From Prauserella_A sp040635515 (GTDB taxonomy: Bacteria > Actinomycetota > Actinomycetes > Mycobacteriales > Pseudonocardiaceae), in assembly GCA_040635515.1 (NCBI GenBank), contig JBEYHY010000004.1:372001-436000 (forward strand): a DNA stretch of 64,000 nt, written 5' to 3'. Below the pieces are notes generated by a model, which saw only the letters and a program-made list of their open reading frames with translations, did not search any database and was not told the DNA's origin. Shown here one piece after another: positions 25,032-33,947 of this stretch. A program made the translations under genes and the position numbers. How positions within the stretch are numbered: position 1 is the first letter of the stretch; every line of letters begins with the position of its first letter.

Positions 25032-25967
25032 GTGACAAACACTGGTGGGGCGGGCAAAGCCGACCGAACGTGGCTCGTGGCGATCGCCGCGGCACTGTGG
25101 GGAACGGACGGGTTGCTCCGCCTTCCGCTCGCCGACGAACTGCAGGCCGGAACCGTCGTGTTCTGGGAGCACCTCCTCGTCGCGGTGGTCCTGCTGCCCC
25201 TGCTGCCTTCGGCGGTGAGGGCCCTTGCCCGATGTGGCCCGAAAGAATGGCTTGCCGTACTCGTCATCGGTGGTGGCTCCTCGGCGCTGGCCACCGCCTT
25301 GTTCACTGCGGCGTTCCAGGTCGGCGACCCGATCACGCCGCTCGTGCTGCAGAAGTTCCAGCCCCTGTTCGCCGTGCTCGCCGCGTGGGTCGTACTCGGC
25401 GAGCGAACGAGGAGAGGCTTCCTGCTCTTCGCGGTGCCCGCGCTGCTGGGCGCCTGGTTGCTTGCCTTCTCCGATCCGCTCGACGTGCAGATCTCCGCGT
25501 TGCGGGCCGCGCTGCTCGCGCTCGGCGCCGCGGCGCTGTGGGCGGCGGGAACCGTGCTCGGCAGGCTCGTTTCGGCCGAGCTGCCCTGGCGGGACCTCAC
25601 CGTGCTCAGGTTCTCGATCGGCCTGCCCTTCGCCGCGATTATCTGCGCCGTGCAGGGGAACTCCTTCTCGGTGGGCTGGGACAACGGGGTCGGACTCGCG
25701 TTGCTTGCGTTCGTGCCGGGGCTGCTCGCGCTGAGCCTCTACTACGTGGGGCTGAGCGCGACGCCTGCCGCCAGGGCGACGCTCGCCGAGCTGGCTTTCC
25801 CCGCGACCGCCGCCGTCATCGGGGTTTCGGTGTTGAATGAGACGTTGTCGGTGACCCAGTGGCTCGGCCTCGTGATCGTCGTTGTCTCGGTGACGGCTCT
25901 TGGCTGGCACGAACGCCGCAGGAAGCCGGTGGTCGTCGAACCGCGACGTTTGGAGGCCGTGCCGTGA
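25032..25967 (+). CDS. DMT-superfamily permease (EamA, 10 TM)
   Basis: A 311-residue membrane protein with ten hydrophobic segments in two EamA repeats (first WLVAIAAALWGTDGLLRLPL; second WAAGTVLGRLV and LALLAFVPGLLALSLYYVGL). Such proteins export amino acids, nucleosides or other metabolites; the substrate is not deducible. The start is GTG 25032, 64 bases from the divergent sodC. Its stop overlaps the next gene by four bases (GTGA), so the two are an operon. Confidence 0.8.
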   Translation: MTNTGGAGKADRTWLVAIAAALWGTDGLLRLPLADELQAGTVVFWEHLLVAVVLLPLLPSAVRALARCGPKEWLAVLVIGGGSSALATALFTAAFQVGDPITPLVLQKFQPLFAVLAAWVVLGERTRRGFLLFAVPALLGAWLLAFSDPLDVQISALRAALLALGAAALWAAGTVLGRLVSAELPWRDLTVLRFSIGLPFAAIICAVQGNSFSVGWDNGVGLALLAFVPGLLALSLYYVGLSATPAARATLAELAFPATAAVIGVSVLNETLSVTQWLGLVIVVVSVTALGWHERRRKPVVVEPRRLEAVP

Positions 25968-26410
25968 ACCAGCAGGGTGAGTCGCGCGACCAGCAGCTCA
26001 CCCGCAACGTCAACGAGCTGCTCGGCGAGCTGCGGGTCGCGCAGGCGGGCGTGCAGATCCTGTTCGGTTTCCTGCTCGCCGTCGCGTTCACCGGCCCCTT
26101 CCGCGACGCGAACGGGTTCGAGAAGACGCTGCACCTGATCACCGTGTTGTTCGCGGCTTCGGCGACCGCCCTGCTGACCGCGCCTGCCGCGTGGCACAGG
26201 ATCCTGTTCCGCACGGGCAGGCGCGAGGAGATACTCAGGGTCGGCAACCGGCTGGTCATCGCCGGTCTCGTGTGCCTTTCGATCGCGGTCACCCTCACCG
26301 TCGCACTGATCGTGAACGTCATCTACGGGCCCGTGCTGATGATCGTCTTCGGCGCGTGCGTCGGACTGCTGTTCGGCGTGCTGTGGTTCTACGTGCCGAG
26401 AAAGTTGTAG
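25964..26410 (+). CDS. DUF6328 small membrane protein
   Basis: A 148-residue protein: soluble N-terminus (QLTRNVNELLGELRVAQAGVQ), then four transmembrane helices such as LITVLFAASATALLTAPAAW and LVCLSIAVTLTVALIVNVIY. This matches the actinobacterial DUF6328 family, of unknown function. The start is GTG 25964-25966, which overlaps the EamA stop, with TGGAGG eight bases upstream. It ends six bases from the convergent lacI-type gene without an obvious terminator. Confidence 0.75.
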   Translation: MNQQGESRDQQLTRNVNELLGELRVAQAGVQILFGFLLAVAFTGPFRDANGFEKTLHLITVLFAASATALLTAPAAWHRILFRTGRREEILRVGNRLVIAGLVCLSIAVTLTVALIVNVIYGPVLMIVFGACVGLLFGVLWFYVPRKL

Positions 26411-26416
26411 ATCGTC

Positions 26417-27466
26417 CTATGTGGATGTTTCGGGTCGTTCGGCGACCGCGGCGGTGGAGCCTCTGACGACGAGTTCGGGCTGGAAGAGGTACTCCCCCGT
26501 CGGCACGGAAACACCCGCGATCTCGTCGAGCAACGTACGCACCGCCGCGGTCGTCATCGCCGAAACCTGCTGCTGGACGGTGGTCAGCGGAGGATCGGTG
26601 AAGGCGATGAGCGGCGAATCGTCGTAGCCGACGACGGAGAAGTCCCTCGGCACCGCGAGACCGCGCTTGCGCGCGACCCTGATCGCTCCGAGCGCCATCA
26701 GGTCGCTTCCGCACACGACGGCGGTGCAGCCCTGTTCGAGCAGGAACCACCCCGCCGAATGCCCGCCCTCGACCGAGAACAACGAGTGCACGATGAGCTT
26801 GTCGGCATCGTCGGGGCTGCCGAGCACGGGCGTCATGAGCGCCCGGAACTCCGCCGCCTTGCGCTGTGCGGGCACGAACCGCTGCGGTCCGACGGCGAGT
26901 CCGATGCGCTCGTGGCCCAGTTCCCGCAGGTGCGCGATGGCCAGCTGTACGGCGGTGCCGTCGTCGTCGGAGAAGAACGGAGCGGTGATACCCGGGGCGT
27001 ATCCGTTGATGAACACGACAGGGATACCCGCCGCGATGAGCCTTGCGTACCTGTCGTGGTCGGCCGTCGTGTCGGCGTGTGAGCCGGAGACGAAGATGAC
27101 ACCGGCGACGCCCCGCTCGGTGAGCGCCTCGATGTACTCGTCTTCGCTCGCGCCGCCCGGCGACTGCGTGCACAACACCGACGTGTATCCGCGCATGGCG
27201 AGCGTGCGGTCGATGACCTGCGCGAACGCCGGAAAGATCGGGTTGTCGAGCTCGGGGATGAGCAACCCGATGAGCCCGGCACTGCGCTGGCGCGTCCGTA
27301 CCGGCCGTTCGAAGCCGAGCTGGTCCATGGCCGTGAGCACCGCCTGCCGGGTGGTCGCGGCCACTCCCTGCTTGCCGTTGAGCACGCGGCTCACGGTGGC
27401 TTCGCTGACCTTCGCCCGCTCGGCGATGTCGGCGAGTCGCACGGCATCAATGGGCTTCTCAGGCAT
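26417..27466 (-). CDS. LacI-family repressor of the alpha-glucoside operon
   Basis: A 349-residue regulator. The N-terminal HTH reads RLADIAERAKVSEATVSRVLNGKQGV (residues ~10-35), shown here as KVSEATVSRVLNG, and a periplasmic-binding-like sugar domain follows (GLLIPELDNPIFPAFAQVI, VVGYDDSPLIAFTDPPLTT). It is the last gene of the five-gene malE-F-G-GH13-lacI run, overlapping the GH13 stop by eight bases, and probably represses the operon at the palindrome near 32.27 kb until an alpha-glucoside binds. Operator choice is inferred. Confidence 0.88.
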   Translation of the reverse strand: MPEKPIDAVRLADIAERAKVSEATVSRVLNGKQGVAATTRQAVLTAMDQLGFERPVRTRQRSAGLIGLLIPELDNPIFPAFAQVIDRTLAMRGYTSVLCTQSPGGASEDEYIEALTERGVAGVIFVSGSHADTTADHDRYARLIAAGIPVVFINGYAPGITAPFFSDDDGTAVQLAIAHLRELGHERIGLAVGPQRFVPAQRKAAEFRALMTPVLGSPDDADKLIVHSLFSVEGGHSAGWFLLEQGCTAVVCGSDLMALGAIRVARKRGLAVPRDFSVVGYDDSPLIAFTDPPLTTVQQQVSAMTTAAVRTLLDEIAGVSVPTGEYLFQPELVVRGSTAAVAERPETST

Positions 27467-29027
27467 TGCTGTCTCCGGTCCACCACACCGCGCTGTCCGG
27501 CGGGAGGAGGACGGTCTCGTCGGTCTGTTCGAGCTCGCGCTCGGGGATACTGCTCAACAGTATCCGCCCTTGCCTCGGCAGTGAGACCGGCGAAGAACCG
27601 AAGTTCACCGTGCAGGCGAAGCCGGGGTCGCGGTAAAAGGCGAGTACGTCACCGCCAGCGTCGAACCAGCGCGGCTGGCCTTCCGGAATCCCGCGCCGCA
27701 ACCGCAAAGCGTTGCGGTAGAGCGACAAGGTCGAATCGGGGTCGCCGGTTTGCGCCTCGACACTCGCCGCCGCCCACTCGCGGGGTTGCGGAAGCCAGGC
27801 AGGGCCGCCGAATCCGAACGGCGGTTCCTCGCCCGACCACGGCAACGGAACCCTGCAGCCGTCCCTGCCGCGCTCGGTGTGTCCGGACCGTTCCCACATC
27901 GGGTCGGCCAGCACCTCGTCCGGCAGGTCGGTGACCTCGGCCAGCCCGAGTTCCTCGCCCTGGTAGACGTAAGCCGAGCCCGGCAGCGCGAGGGTGAGCA
28001 GCGCCGCCGCCCGTGCGCGCCGCAGCCCGGTTTCCCCTCCGCCGTAACGGGTGACGTGCCGCTCGATGTCGTGATTGGACAGAACCCAGGTGCTCGGAGC
28101 CCCCACGTCGGCGACGGCCGCGAGCGAGTCGTGGATGACCGTACGGAACTGGTCGGCCGACCATTCCGCGTTGGCGTAGTGGAAGTTGAAGGCCTGGTGC
28201 AGTTCGTCCTGCCGGAGGTAGAGCGCGAGCCGTTGCGCGTTGGGGACCCAGGCTTCGGCGACGGCGATGCGGTCGCCTTCGTAGGAGTCGAGGATCTTGC
28301 GCCACTCCCGGTAGATCTCGTGCACCCCGTCCTGGTCGAAATAGGGCAGCGCCGCGCTGCCGAGCAGACCCGCTTGACCGGTGCGCAGGACGTCGGGAAG
28401 CCCCGCGGCCTTGACGAGCCCGTGCGCGACGTCGATCCGGATCCCGTCGACGCCGCGGTCGAGCCAGAACCGGAGGATGCTCTCGAACTCGGCGTGCACG
28501 TCGGGGTGTTCCCAGTTCAGATCGGGTTGCGCCGCGTCGAAAAGGTGCAGGTACCACTGGCCGTCAGGCAACCGCGTCCACGCGGGACCACCGAAAATCG
28601 ACTCCCAGTCGTTGGGAGGACCGCCGTCCTTGCCTTCCCTGAACACGTACCTCGACCGCTCCGGAGACCCCGGCTCGGCGGCGAGTGCCTCGGCGAACCA
28701 GGGATGTGCCGAGGACGTGTGGTTGGGGACGATGTCGACGATCACCCGCAGCCCGTGCCGGTGAGCGTCGCCGATCAACGCCTCCGCGTCGGCCAGCTTG
28801 CCGAAGAGTGGGTCGACCTCGCGGTAGTCGGCGACGTCGTAGCCGCCGTCGGCCATGGGCGAGGAGTAGAACGGTGTCAGCCACAGCGCGTCGACGCCGA
28901 GGTCGGCGAGATAGCCGAGCCGGTCGCGCACGCCGGGGAGGTCGCCGTAGCCGTCGCCGTTGGAGTCGGCGAAACTGCGGACGTAGACCTGGTAGATCAC
29001 GGCCGACCGCCACCAGTTCTTGCCCAT
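27459..29027 (-). CDS. GH13 alpha-glucosidase
   Basis: A 522-residue intracellular glycoside hydrolase with the GH13 barrel. It begins WWRSAVIYQVYVRSFADSNGDG (quoted in part as VIYQVYVRSFADSNGDG), and shows region I DIVPNHTS, the nucleophile Asp in GIRIDVAH (~residue 200), the general acid Glu in VAEAW (~258) and the third acid in SNHD (~321). It should release glucose from maltose, isomaltose, trehalulose or similar alpha-glucosides imported by the adjacent transporter. It starts 16 bases after the permease gene and overlaps lacI by eight bases. Linkage preference cannot be assigned. Confidence 0.9.
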   Translation of the reverse strand: MGKNWWRSAVIYQVYVRSFADSNGDGYGDLPGVRDRLGYLADLGVDALWLTPFYSSPMADGGYDVADYREVDPLFGKLADAEALIGDAHRHGLRVIVDIVPNHTSSAHPWFAEALAAEPGSPERSRYVFREGKDGGPPNDWESIFGGPAWTRLPDGQWYLHLFDAAQPDLNWEHPDVHAEFESILRFWLDRGVDGIRIDVAHGLVKAAGLPDVLRTGQAGLLGSAALPYFDQDGVHEIYREWRKILDSYEGDRIAVAEAWVPNAQRLALYLRQDELHQAFNFHYANAEWSADQFRTVIHDSLAAVADVGAPSTWVLSNHDIERHVTRYGGGETGLRRARAAALLTLALPGSAYVYQGEELGLAEVTDLPDEVLADPMWERSGHTERGRDGCRVPLPWSGEEPPFGFGGPAWLPQPREWAAASVEAQTGDPDSTLSLYRNALRLRRGIPEGQPRWFDAGGDVLAFYRDPGFACTVNFGSSPVSLPRQGRILLSSIPERELEQTDETVLLPPDSAVWWTGDSNA

Positions 29028-29042
29028 GAAGATCCTTTCGGT

Positions 29043-29873
29043 TCAGCTCTTGACGCCACCGGCGGTGAGACCGGCGACGAGATGACGTTGGACGAGGAAG
29101 AAGACGACGGCCGCCGGCACCATGACCAGCACCGAGCCCGCGGTCAGCAGGCCCCATTCGGCCTTGAAGTCGCTGACGAACGTGCCCATGCCGACGGGAA
29201 GCGTGTAGCGGTCCTCGCTCTGCATGAACACGCCCGCGAAGGCGACCTCGCCCCACGCGGTGATGAACGAGTAGAAGATCGTCACCGAGATACCGGGCTT
29301 GGCGAGCGGGATGATGAGCCGCCAGAACGTGCCGAACGGGCTCAGCCCGTCGATGCGTCCCGCTTCGTCGATCGAGACGGGGATGGTGTCGAAGTAGCCC
29401 TTGAGCATCCACGCGCAGTACGGCACCGCGATCGTGGATCCGGCGAGGATCAGGCCGCCGTAGGAATTGAGCAGGCCGAGTCCGGAAAGGACGTTGTAGA
29501 GCGGGACGATCAGCACCGCGGCTGGGAACATCTGGGTGACGAGGAACGTCCACATCAACGGCCGGTGGCCGGGAAACCGCATCCTCGAAGCCGCGTATCC
29601 GGCTGTCGCCGCGATCAGCACGCCGAACACCGTTGTCCCCGTCGCCACGATGAGCGAGTTCAGGAACCAGGTGGTGAATTGCGTGTCGGCGAGCACCTGG
29701 CCGTAGTTGCCGAGCCCGATCGTGCCGAGCTCGTCCGGCCTCGCCCACGTGTCCCTGTCGGTCTTGAGCGACGTGAGTGCGACCCACGCGACGGGGAACA
29801 CCGCGATGACGCACGCGGCCACGAGCGTGGTGTGCAGCGCGGTCGAGGACAACCTCCCGCGGTTCGCGCTCAT
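29043..29873 (-). CDS. Sugar ABC transporter permease (MalG-type)
   Basis: A 276-residue permease with six transmembrane helices and the EAA loop EAGRIDGLSPFGTFWRLIIP that contacts the ATPase. The start is ATG 29871-29873, overlapping the MalF-type stop by four bases (ATGA). With the preceding permease it forms the channel for an alpha-glucoside. No ATPase gene is in this operon; actinobacteria usually share an MsiK-type ATPase encoded elsewhere (established for Streptomyces). Confidence 0.9.
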   Translation of the reverse strand: MSANRGRLSSTALHTTLVAACVIAVFPVAWVALTSLKTDRDTWARPDELGTIGLGNYGQVLADTQFTTWFLNSLIVATGTTVFGVLIAATAGYAASRMRFPGHRPLMWTFLVTQMFPAAVLIVPLYNVLSGLGLLNSYGGLILAGSTIAVPYCAWMLKGYFDTIPVSIDEAGRIDGLSPFGTFWRLIIPLAKPGISVTIFYSFITAWGEVAFAGVFMQSEDRYTLPVGMGTFVSDFKAEWGLLTAGSVLVMVPAAVVFFLVQRHLVAGLTAGGVKS

Positions 29874-30862
29874 GTCAGTACCTCCGCGGATTGGCGGCGT
29901 AGCCAGCGCTGGTAGAAGAAGGCGAACACCACGAGCATCGACGCGATGACGGCGCCGTAGGTCGCGGCACCCGCGTAGTCCCTGATTCCCTGGAAAGCCC
30001 GTTCGTAGGCTTCGGTGACCAGAATGTTCGTCGAGCCGCCCGGCCCGCCGCCGGTGAGCAGTGCGATCACCGGGAACTGGTTGAAGGTCCAGATCGTGCC
30101 GAGCAGGACGACCGTCCCCGATACGGGGCGCAGTCCCGGCATGGTTACGGCGCGGAACCGCTGCCACGGCGTGGCACCGTCCATTTCGGCCGCTTCGTAG
30201 AGTTCCTTCGGGATGGTCTGCAGCCCGCCGAGCAGTGCGACCATCATGAACGGCACGCCGAGCCAGACGTTGACCATGATCACGGACACCTTCGCGGCGA
30301 GTGGCTGGCCGAGCCAGTCGACACCGGAGATCCCGACGGCGCCGAGTACGGCGTTGAGTACGCCGCCTTGGTCGTTGAGGATCAGTCGCCAGCCGAACGC
30401 CGCGACGAACGGCGGCACCGCCCAAGGCAGGATCAGCAGCATCCGGTAGAGCGTCCGCAACCTCATGGCGCGGTTGAGCAGCATCGCGAGTCCGAGTCCC
30501 AGCGAGAAATGCAGGGTCACGCAGATGACGGTCCACTGGATCGTCCACAGTAGCCGCGGATAGAACGCGCCGTCGGCGCCGGAAAGGACGTCGAGGTAAT
30601 TGTCGAGTCCGATGAGGTCGTAGGTTGCCGGTATCTCGTTGGCGCCGATCGTGCGGCCGACGTTCATCTCGGTCGCGTTGGTCAGCGAGAGATAGATCCC
30701 GCGGGCGAGTGGGTACAGCACGAGCACCGAGATCACGAGAACGACCGGCGCGATCATGAGCCAGGCGTACCAATGCTTCGCGAGTAGCCCGCTGACCTTG
30801 CGCCGGGGCGGCCGCTGGGGAGCGGCCACCCCGGTACCGGGGCGAACGGCGGTTGTCGTCAT
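29870..30862 (-). CDS. Sugar ABC transporter permease (MalF-type)
   Basis: A 330-residue permease. It has an N-terminal Arg/Pro-rich stretch, about six to seven helices (YAWLMIAPVVLVISVLVLYP first) and the EAA-type loop YEAAEMDGATPWQRFRAVTMP. The start is ATG 30860-30862, overlapping the binding-protein stop by four bases; the stop likewise overlaps MalG. The three transport genes are thus tightly coupled. Confidence 0.9.
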   Translation of the reverse strand: MTTTAVRPGTGVAAPQRPPRRKVSGLLAKHWYAWLMIAPVVLVISVLVLYPLARGIYLSLTNATEMNVGRTIGANEIPATYDLIGLDNYLDVLSGADGAFYPRLLWTIQWTVICVTLHFSLGLGLAMLLNRAMRLRTLYRMLLILPWAVPPFVAAFGWRLILNDQGGVLNAVLGAVGISGVDWLGQPLAAKVSVIMVNVWLGVPFMMVALLGGLQTIPKELYEAAEMDGATPWQRFRAVTMPGLRPVSGTVVLLGTIWTFNQFPVIALLTGGGPGGSTNILVTEAYERAFQGIRDYAGAATYGAVIASMLVVFAFFYQRWLRRQSAEVLT

Positions 30863-32205
30863 GACTCGAATCCGGGGACGGCGCCCTTCGCCTTGCTTTG
30901 TGCGGCGGCCAGGCCGTCCGCAATGGACACTTGGTTGCCGATGATTTGTTCGTAGAACGGTGTGAAGATGTCGTACAGGTCCCCGGCTCCGGGTGCCTCG
31001 GGCCGGGGAATCGCTCCGTCAAGCGGTTTCTCGAACGCCGAGACCACGGGGTTGCTCTTCACCTCGGGAAGGTCGTAGGCCGACTTGCGGGTGGGAAGGG
31101 TGTCGTTCTTGCTCGTGACGTACGCCTGGTTTTCCGGAAGGCTCATGAACTCGACGAAAAGGTAGGAGGCCGCGAGATTCGGTGAGCCTGCGTACACCAC
31201 GAGATTGTGTCCGCCGACGGGCCCGCCCTGTCCCTGCGGTCCGGAAGGGACGGTGGCGACCCCGAGGTTGCCGGGGTCGGTGTAGGCGCTGCCGGTGAGG
31301 ATATCGGACACCGCCCATGGCCCGTTGATCATCATTGCCGTCGTTCCGCTTTTGAAGCCGTTGAGCATGTTCGTGTATTTGTTGGCACTCGTGTCCGTGG
31401 TGCCGACGCCTTCCGAGGTCAGGTCGCGCACGGTTTCGATCGCGGAGGCGACCTGCGGGCTGTCGATCGTGACCGATTTCGTGTCCGTGTCGACGTAGTC
31501 GGCGCCCTGCCCGTACACGAAGGGCAGCAGGAAGTAGGCGTCGGCGTTGAGGAAGACACCCGTCGTGCCGGGGATCTCGGTTTCGATCTTCCTGGCCGCC
31601 GCCTCAAGTTCCGCCCAGTTCTCCGGCGGCTGTTCGATGCCCGCCCGCGCGAAGAGTTCCTTGTTGTACAGCAACGCGAGCGTGTCCGTGACCTCGGGAA
31701 CGCCGTAGGTCTTGCCCTGGTACTTCGTGCTCCCCAAGGGGGTCGGCAGGTAGTCGTCCTCGCCGCTGAGCGCGGGCGTTCCGTCGAGCGGCTGCAGGTA
31801 GCCGAGCGCGGCGAACGTCGAGGTCCAGCCGACGTCGGCGCGCATGACGTCGGGTGCGCCGTCGCCGTTCTGCGCGGCGGTGCGGAACTTGTCGTCGGCT
31901 CCGTCGAACGGCTTGTTCACATAGTTGACCTCGATGTTCGGGTACTTCTGCTCGAACTTGGCGACGAGGTCCTTGAACGCGGGGGCTTCGTTGGTCGCGT
32001 CAGAGGTGTCCCACCAGGTGATCGTGCCGGAGACCGATTGCGGATCGTTCGCCGCGAGTTCAGCGGCACCGCTTTGATCGGCGCTGTCCGAACCGCAGCC
32101 CGCGGCGACGGTACAGAGGGCCGCGACGGCGAGGGCCGCGACGGTCCTGTTCTTTCTGTTCTTCGGTTGCCGCGACACCGGGTCGCGGCCAGGTCCTTTC
32201 GTCAT
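30859..32205 (-). CDS. Sugar-binding lipoprotein (MalE-type)
   Basis: A 448-residue extracytoplasmic solute-binding protein. The signal peptide carries the lipobox AAGC (Cys ~residue 38), then the family 1 fold (ITWWDTSDATNEAP, GKTYGVPEVTDTLALLYNKELF, MMINGPWAVSDIL). It delivers an alpha-glucoside or maltodextrin to the MalFG-type channel. The start is ATG 32203-32205 behind GAGGAG. It is the first gene of the operon; promoter and palindromic operator lie just upstream. Confidence 0.9.
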   Translation of the reverse strand: MTKGPGRDPVSRQPKNRKNRTVAALAVAALCTVAAGCGSDSADQSGAAELAANDPQSVSGTITWWDTSDATNEAPAFKDLVAKFEQKYPNIEVNYVNKPFDGADDKFRTAAQNGDGAPDVMRADVGWTSTFAALGYLQPLDGTPALSGEDDYLPTPLGSTKYQGKTYGVPEVTDTLALLYNKELFARAGIEQPPENWAELEAAARKIETEIPGTTGVFLNADAYFLLPFVYGQGADYVDTDTKSVTIDSPQVASAIETVRDLTSEGVGTTDTSANKYTNMLNGFKSGTTAMMINGPWAVSDILTGSAYTDPGNLGVATVPSGPQGQGGPVGGHNLVVYAGSPNLAASYLFVEFMSLPENQAYVTSKNDTLPTRKSAYDLPEVKSNPVVSAFEKPLDGAIPRPEAPGAGDLYDIFTPFYEQIIGNQVSIADGLAAAQSKAKGAVPGFES

Positions 32206-32237
32206 GGCGCTCCTCGTTGAGACCGGGATGACGGCAC

Positions 32238-32290
32238 ACGTTAGCGAGGAGCATGCAACTCTTGCAAGTACTTGCAGAAACTTTCAGCAA
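32238..32290 (-). promoter_or_regulatory. Promoter and LacI-type operator of the alpha-glucoside operon
   Basis: On the minus strand a -35 TTGCAA (32262-32267) and a -10 TAACGT (32238-32243) are 18 bases apart. The -35 is embedded in the perfect 14-base palindrome TGCAAGTACTTGCA (32263-32276). The plus strand shows three phased 10-base units: CTTGCAAGTA, CTTGCAGAAA and CTTTCAGCAA (32261-32290). Repressor bound here would block polymerase. The operator also overlaps the stop of the upstream kinase-like gene. Confidence 0.7.
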
Positions 32291-32928
32291 TCCAGTTTCA
32301 GCAGGTTCCGCCGCTCGTACCAGTCGACGACGGTGTCAGCCAGCTCGTCGACGCTCCTGCCGGTGACGTCGAGTTCCAGCAGGGGCAGCCCGCCGCGCAT
32401 CGCGGCGCCGAGCAGATCCTCCTGTTCCCTGACGAACACCGAGAGATCGTCGTACTGTGCGGGGTTGCCCGAAACGGTGAGCCGTTCCTCCCTCGCCGGC
32501 CGGAAGCTGCTTGGCTCCCTGTGACAGAAGACGACCGCGAAGCCGAGTGGTCTCAACCGGCTTTCGAGCCAGCGGAAATCGACGTGCTTGGCCCGCCTCG
32601 CCTGGTACACCTGCGTGGAAAGGTGGAATCTGTCGACGATCCACGAGTAGTAGCGGTGCAGTTCGAAAAGCCGCGCCCAGGTCGCGTACGCCTCCATCGC
32701 CTTTCCCTCGTGCGCGGAAGGGAAATTGATCAGGCTGGGTCCCCATGCCTCGTTGGTCAGACCACTCCATTCGGCGGAGATGATCGGCGAGTGATACCGG
32801 TACTTGCGGGGGCCGACGAAACGCGGATGTTCGTTGAGTGCGAAGGCGAGTTCGGTTTTCTTCGTGAGCCTCGTGCCCTCAAGAATGACCTTGGGGCACA
32901 GAGGACGGTGCGATGTGTGCTCGATCAC
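32284..32928 (-). CDS. Thymidylate-kinase-like P-loop protein with altered Walker A
   Basis: A 214-residue soluble protein that looks like the deoxynucleoside/thymidylate kinase fold. Residues 13-25, KVILEGTRLTKKT, sit where kinases have EGxDGxGK(S/T), but the last glycine is replaced by Lys (K23). Later features include a DRFHLSTQVYQAR segment, equivalent to the kinase DR-H motif, and CHREPSSFRPAREER. Residual nucleotide binding is possible; activity is doubtful. The start is GTG/ATG near 32928; none is better placed. It precedes malE on the same strand by 78 bases but is probably independent. No partner suggests its substrate. Confidence 0.5.
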   Translation of the reverse strand: MIEHTSHRPLCPKVILEGTRLTKKTELAFALNEHPRFVGPRKYRYHSPIISAEWSGLTNEAWGPSLINFPSAHEGKAMEAYATWARLFELHRYYSWIVDRFHLSTQVYQARRAKHVDFRWLESRLRPLGFAVVFCHREPSSFRPAREERLTVSGNPAQYDDLSVFVREQEDLLGAAMRGGLPLLELDVTGRSVDELADTVVDWYERRNLLKLDC

Positions 32929-32970
32929 CCGGCCATTGAACCGCGTCCCGTGGAATCCGTTTCCTGGAGG

Positions 32971-33005
32971 GCTTTCCCTCTGCCGGAAACCGGCAAAGGG
33001 AAAGC
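32971..33005 (-). terminator. Hairpin terminator after the secreted protease
   Basis: GCTTTCCCT pairs with AGGGAAAGC, and after one mismatch TGCCGG pairs with CCGGCA around an AAA loop (32971-33005). It starts 18 bases beyond the protease stop on the minus strand and separates it from the kinase-like gene. Confidence 0.75.
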
Positions 33006-33023
33006 GTCCGGCTCCTCAGAGAC

Positions 33024-33947
33024 TCACGCGGCCGCCGCGGCGTTGTAGACCGACTGAATGGTGGAACCGAAGTAGGGTCCGTACATCGTCGTCGGGTCGA
33101 CCGTGTACTTGAAGCTGTTGACCGAGTTGATGCTGCCGCCGGTCAACCAGCCTCCTCCCGAAGAACCTCCGGTCATGTCACAGGTGAGGCCCTGATCGTC
33201 GGAGCCGCCGAAGGTGTCCGGCCTCGCGGTACCCGAGCACGAGTACAGCTCCTCGCCGTCGAAGGGTGGCCCTGCCGGGTATCCGTACGACGTGTAGTTC
33301 AGACCTCTCGCGAGGTTGAACGCGATCGGATAGGAGCCGACGACGTCGGTCAGGCTCTGCCCACTCGCGTTCTCGTTGAGTACGGCGAACCCGACGTCGT
33401 AGTTGAAGTCGCCGGAGTTGGCCCACGCCGACGTGGTGTAGAGCGATTCGGCTGTCCACGTGCCGTAGGGTCGCGAACCGTTGTCGTAGGCGGGGACGAA
33501 CGCGAAGTTGGTCGCGAAAGCGCCGGGTCCCTCGTTGAGGCAGTGTCCCGCCGTCGTCACGACGTCGCCGTTGGTGCTGCTCGTCGCGGTGCCCGAGCAG
33601 ACGTAGTTCGTTCCGGCGAGGGTGAAGAAAACCTTGCCGAGGCGCGATTGCGGTGCTTCGGGGACGGCGGCGAGGCTGATGTCGGGTAGTGGCAGCGAGG
33701 TGACCCTCGTGCCGTCGTCGGCCAGTGTCGCGTCGGCGGGAGTCGCGGCGGCCATGCGTTCCGCTGTCCAGTACGCCGTGACCCTGTCCTGTGCGGTTTC
33801 GGTGGTCGCCGCGATGTGCTTGACGACGTTCTCTCCTGCGGAGTGAACCGATGGGGTAGCCGAGGCCGTGGCGGGCGCTACCGCTGTCGCGGTGCCACCG
33901 AGCAGGCCGATAGCGGCGATGAGTAATCGTGCGAGAGGTCGTCTCAT
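33024..33947 (-). CDS. Secreted trypsin-fold serine peptidase
   Basis: A 307-residue exported protein: signal peptide (RRPLARLLIAAIGLLGG then ATAVAPATASA), propeptide-like stretch, and an S1/S46-type chymotrypsin fold with the catalytic His in TTAGHCL, Asp in YDVGF and Ser in GGSSGGGW. It is similar to the actinobacterial V8/Glu-endopeptidase-like secreted proteases. The start is ATG 33945-33947; the frame is open for 35 more codons upstream, but that N-terminus has no signal character. A terminator follows. Target proteins are unknown. Confidence 0.82.
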   Translation of the reverse strand: MRRPLARLLIAAIGLLGGTATAVAPATASATPSVHSAGENVVKHIAATTETAQDRVTAYWTAERMAAATPADATLADDGTRVTSLPLPDISLAAVPEAPQSRLGKVFFTLAGTNYVCSGTATSSTNGDVVTTAGHCLNEGPGAFATNFAFVPAYDNGSRPYGTWTAESLYTTSAWANSGDFNYDVGFAVLNENASGQSLTDVVGSYPIAFNLARGLNYTSYGYPAGPPFDGEELYSCSGTARPDTFGGSDDQGLTCDMTGGSSGGGWLTGGSINSVNSFKYTVDPTTMYGPYFGSTIQSVYNAAAAA

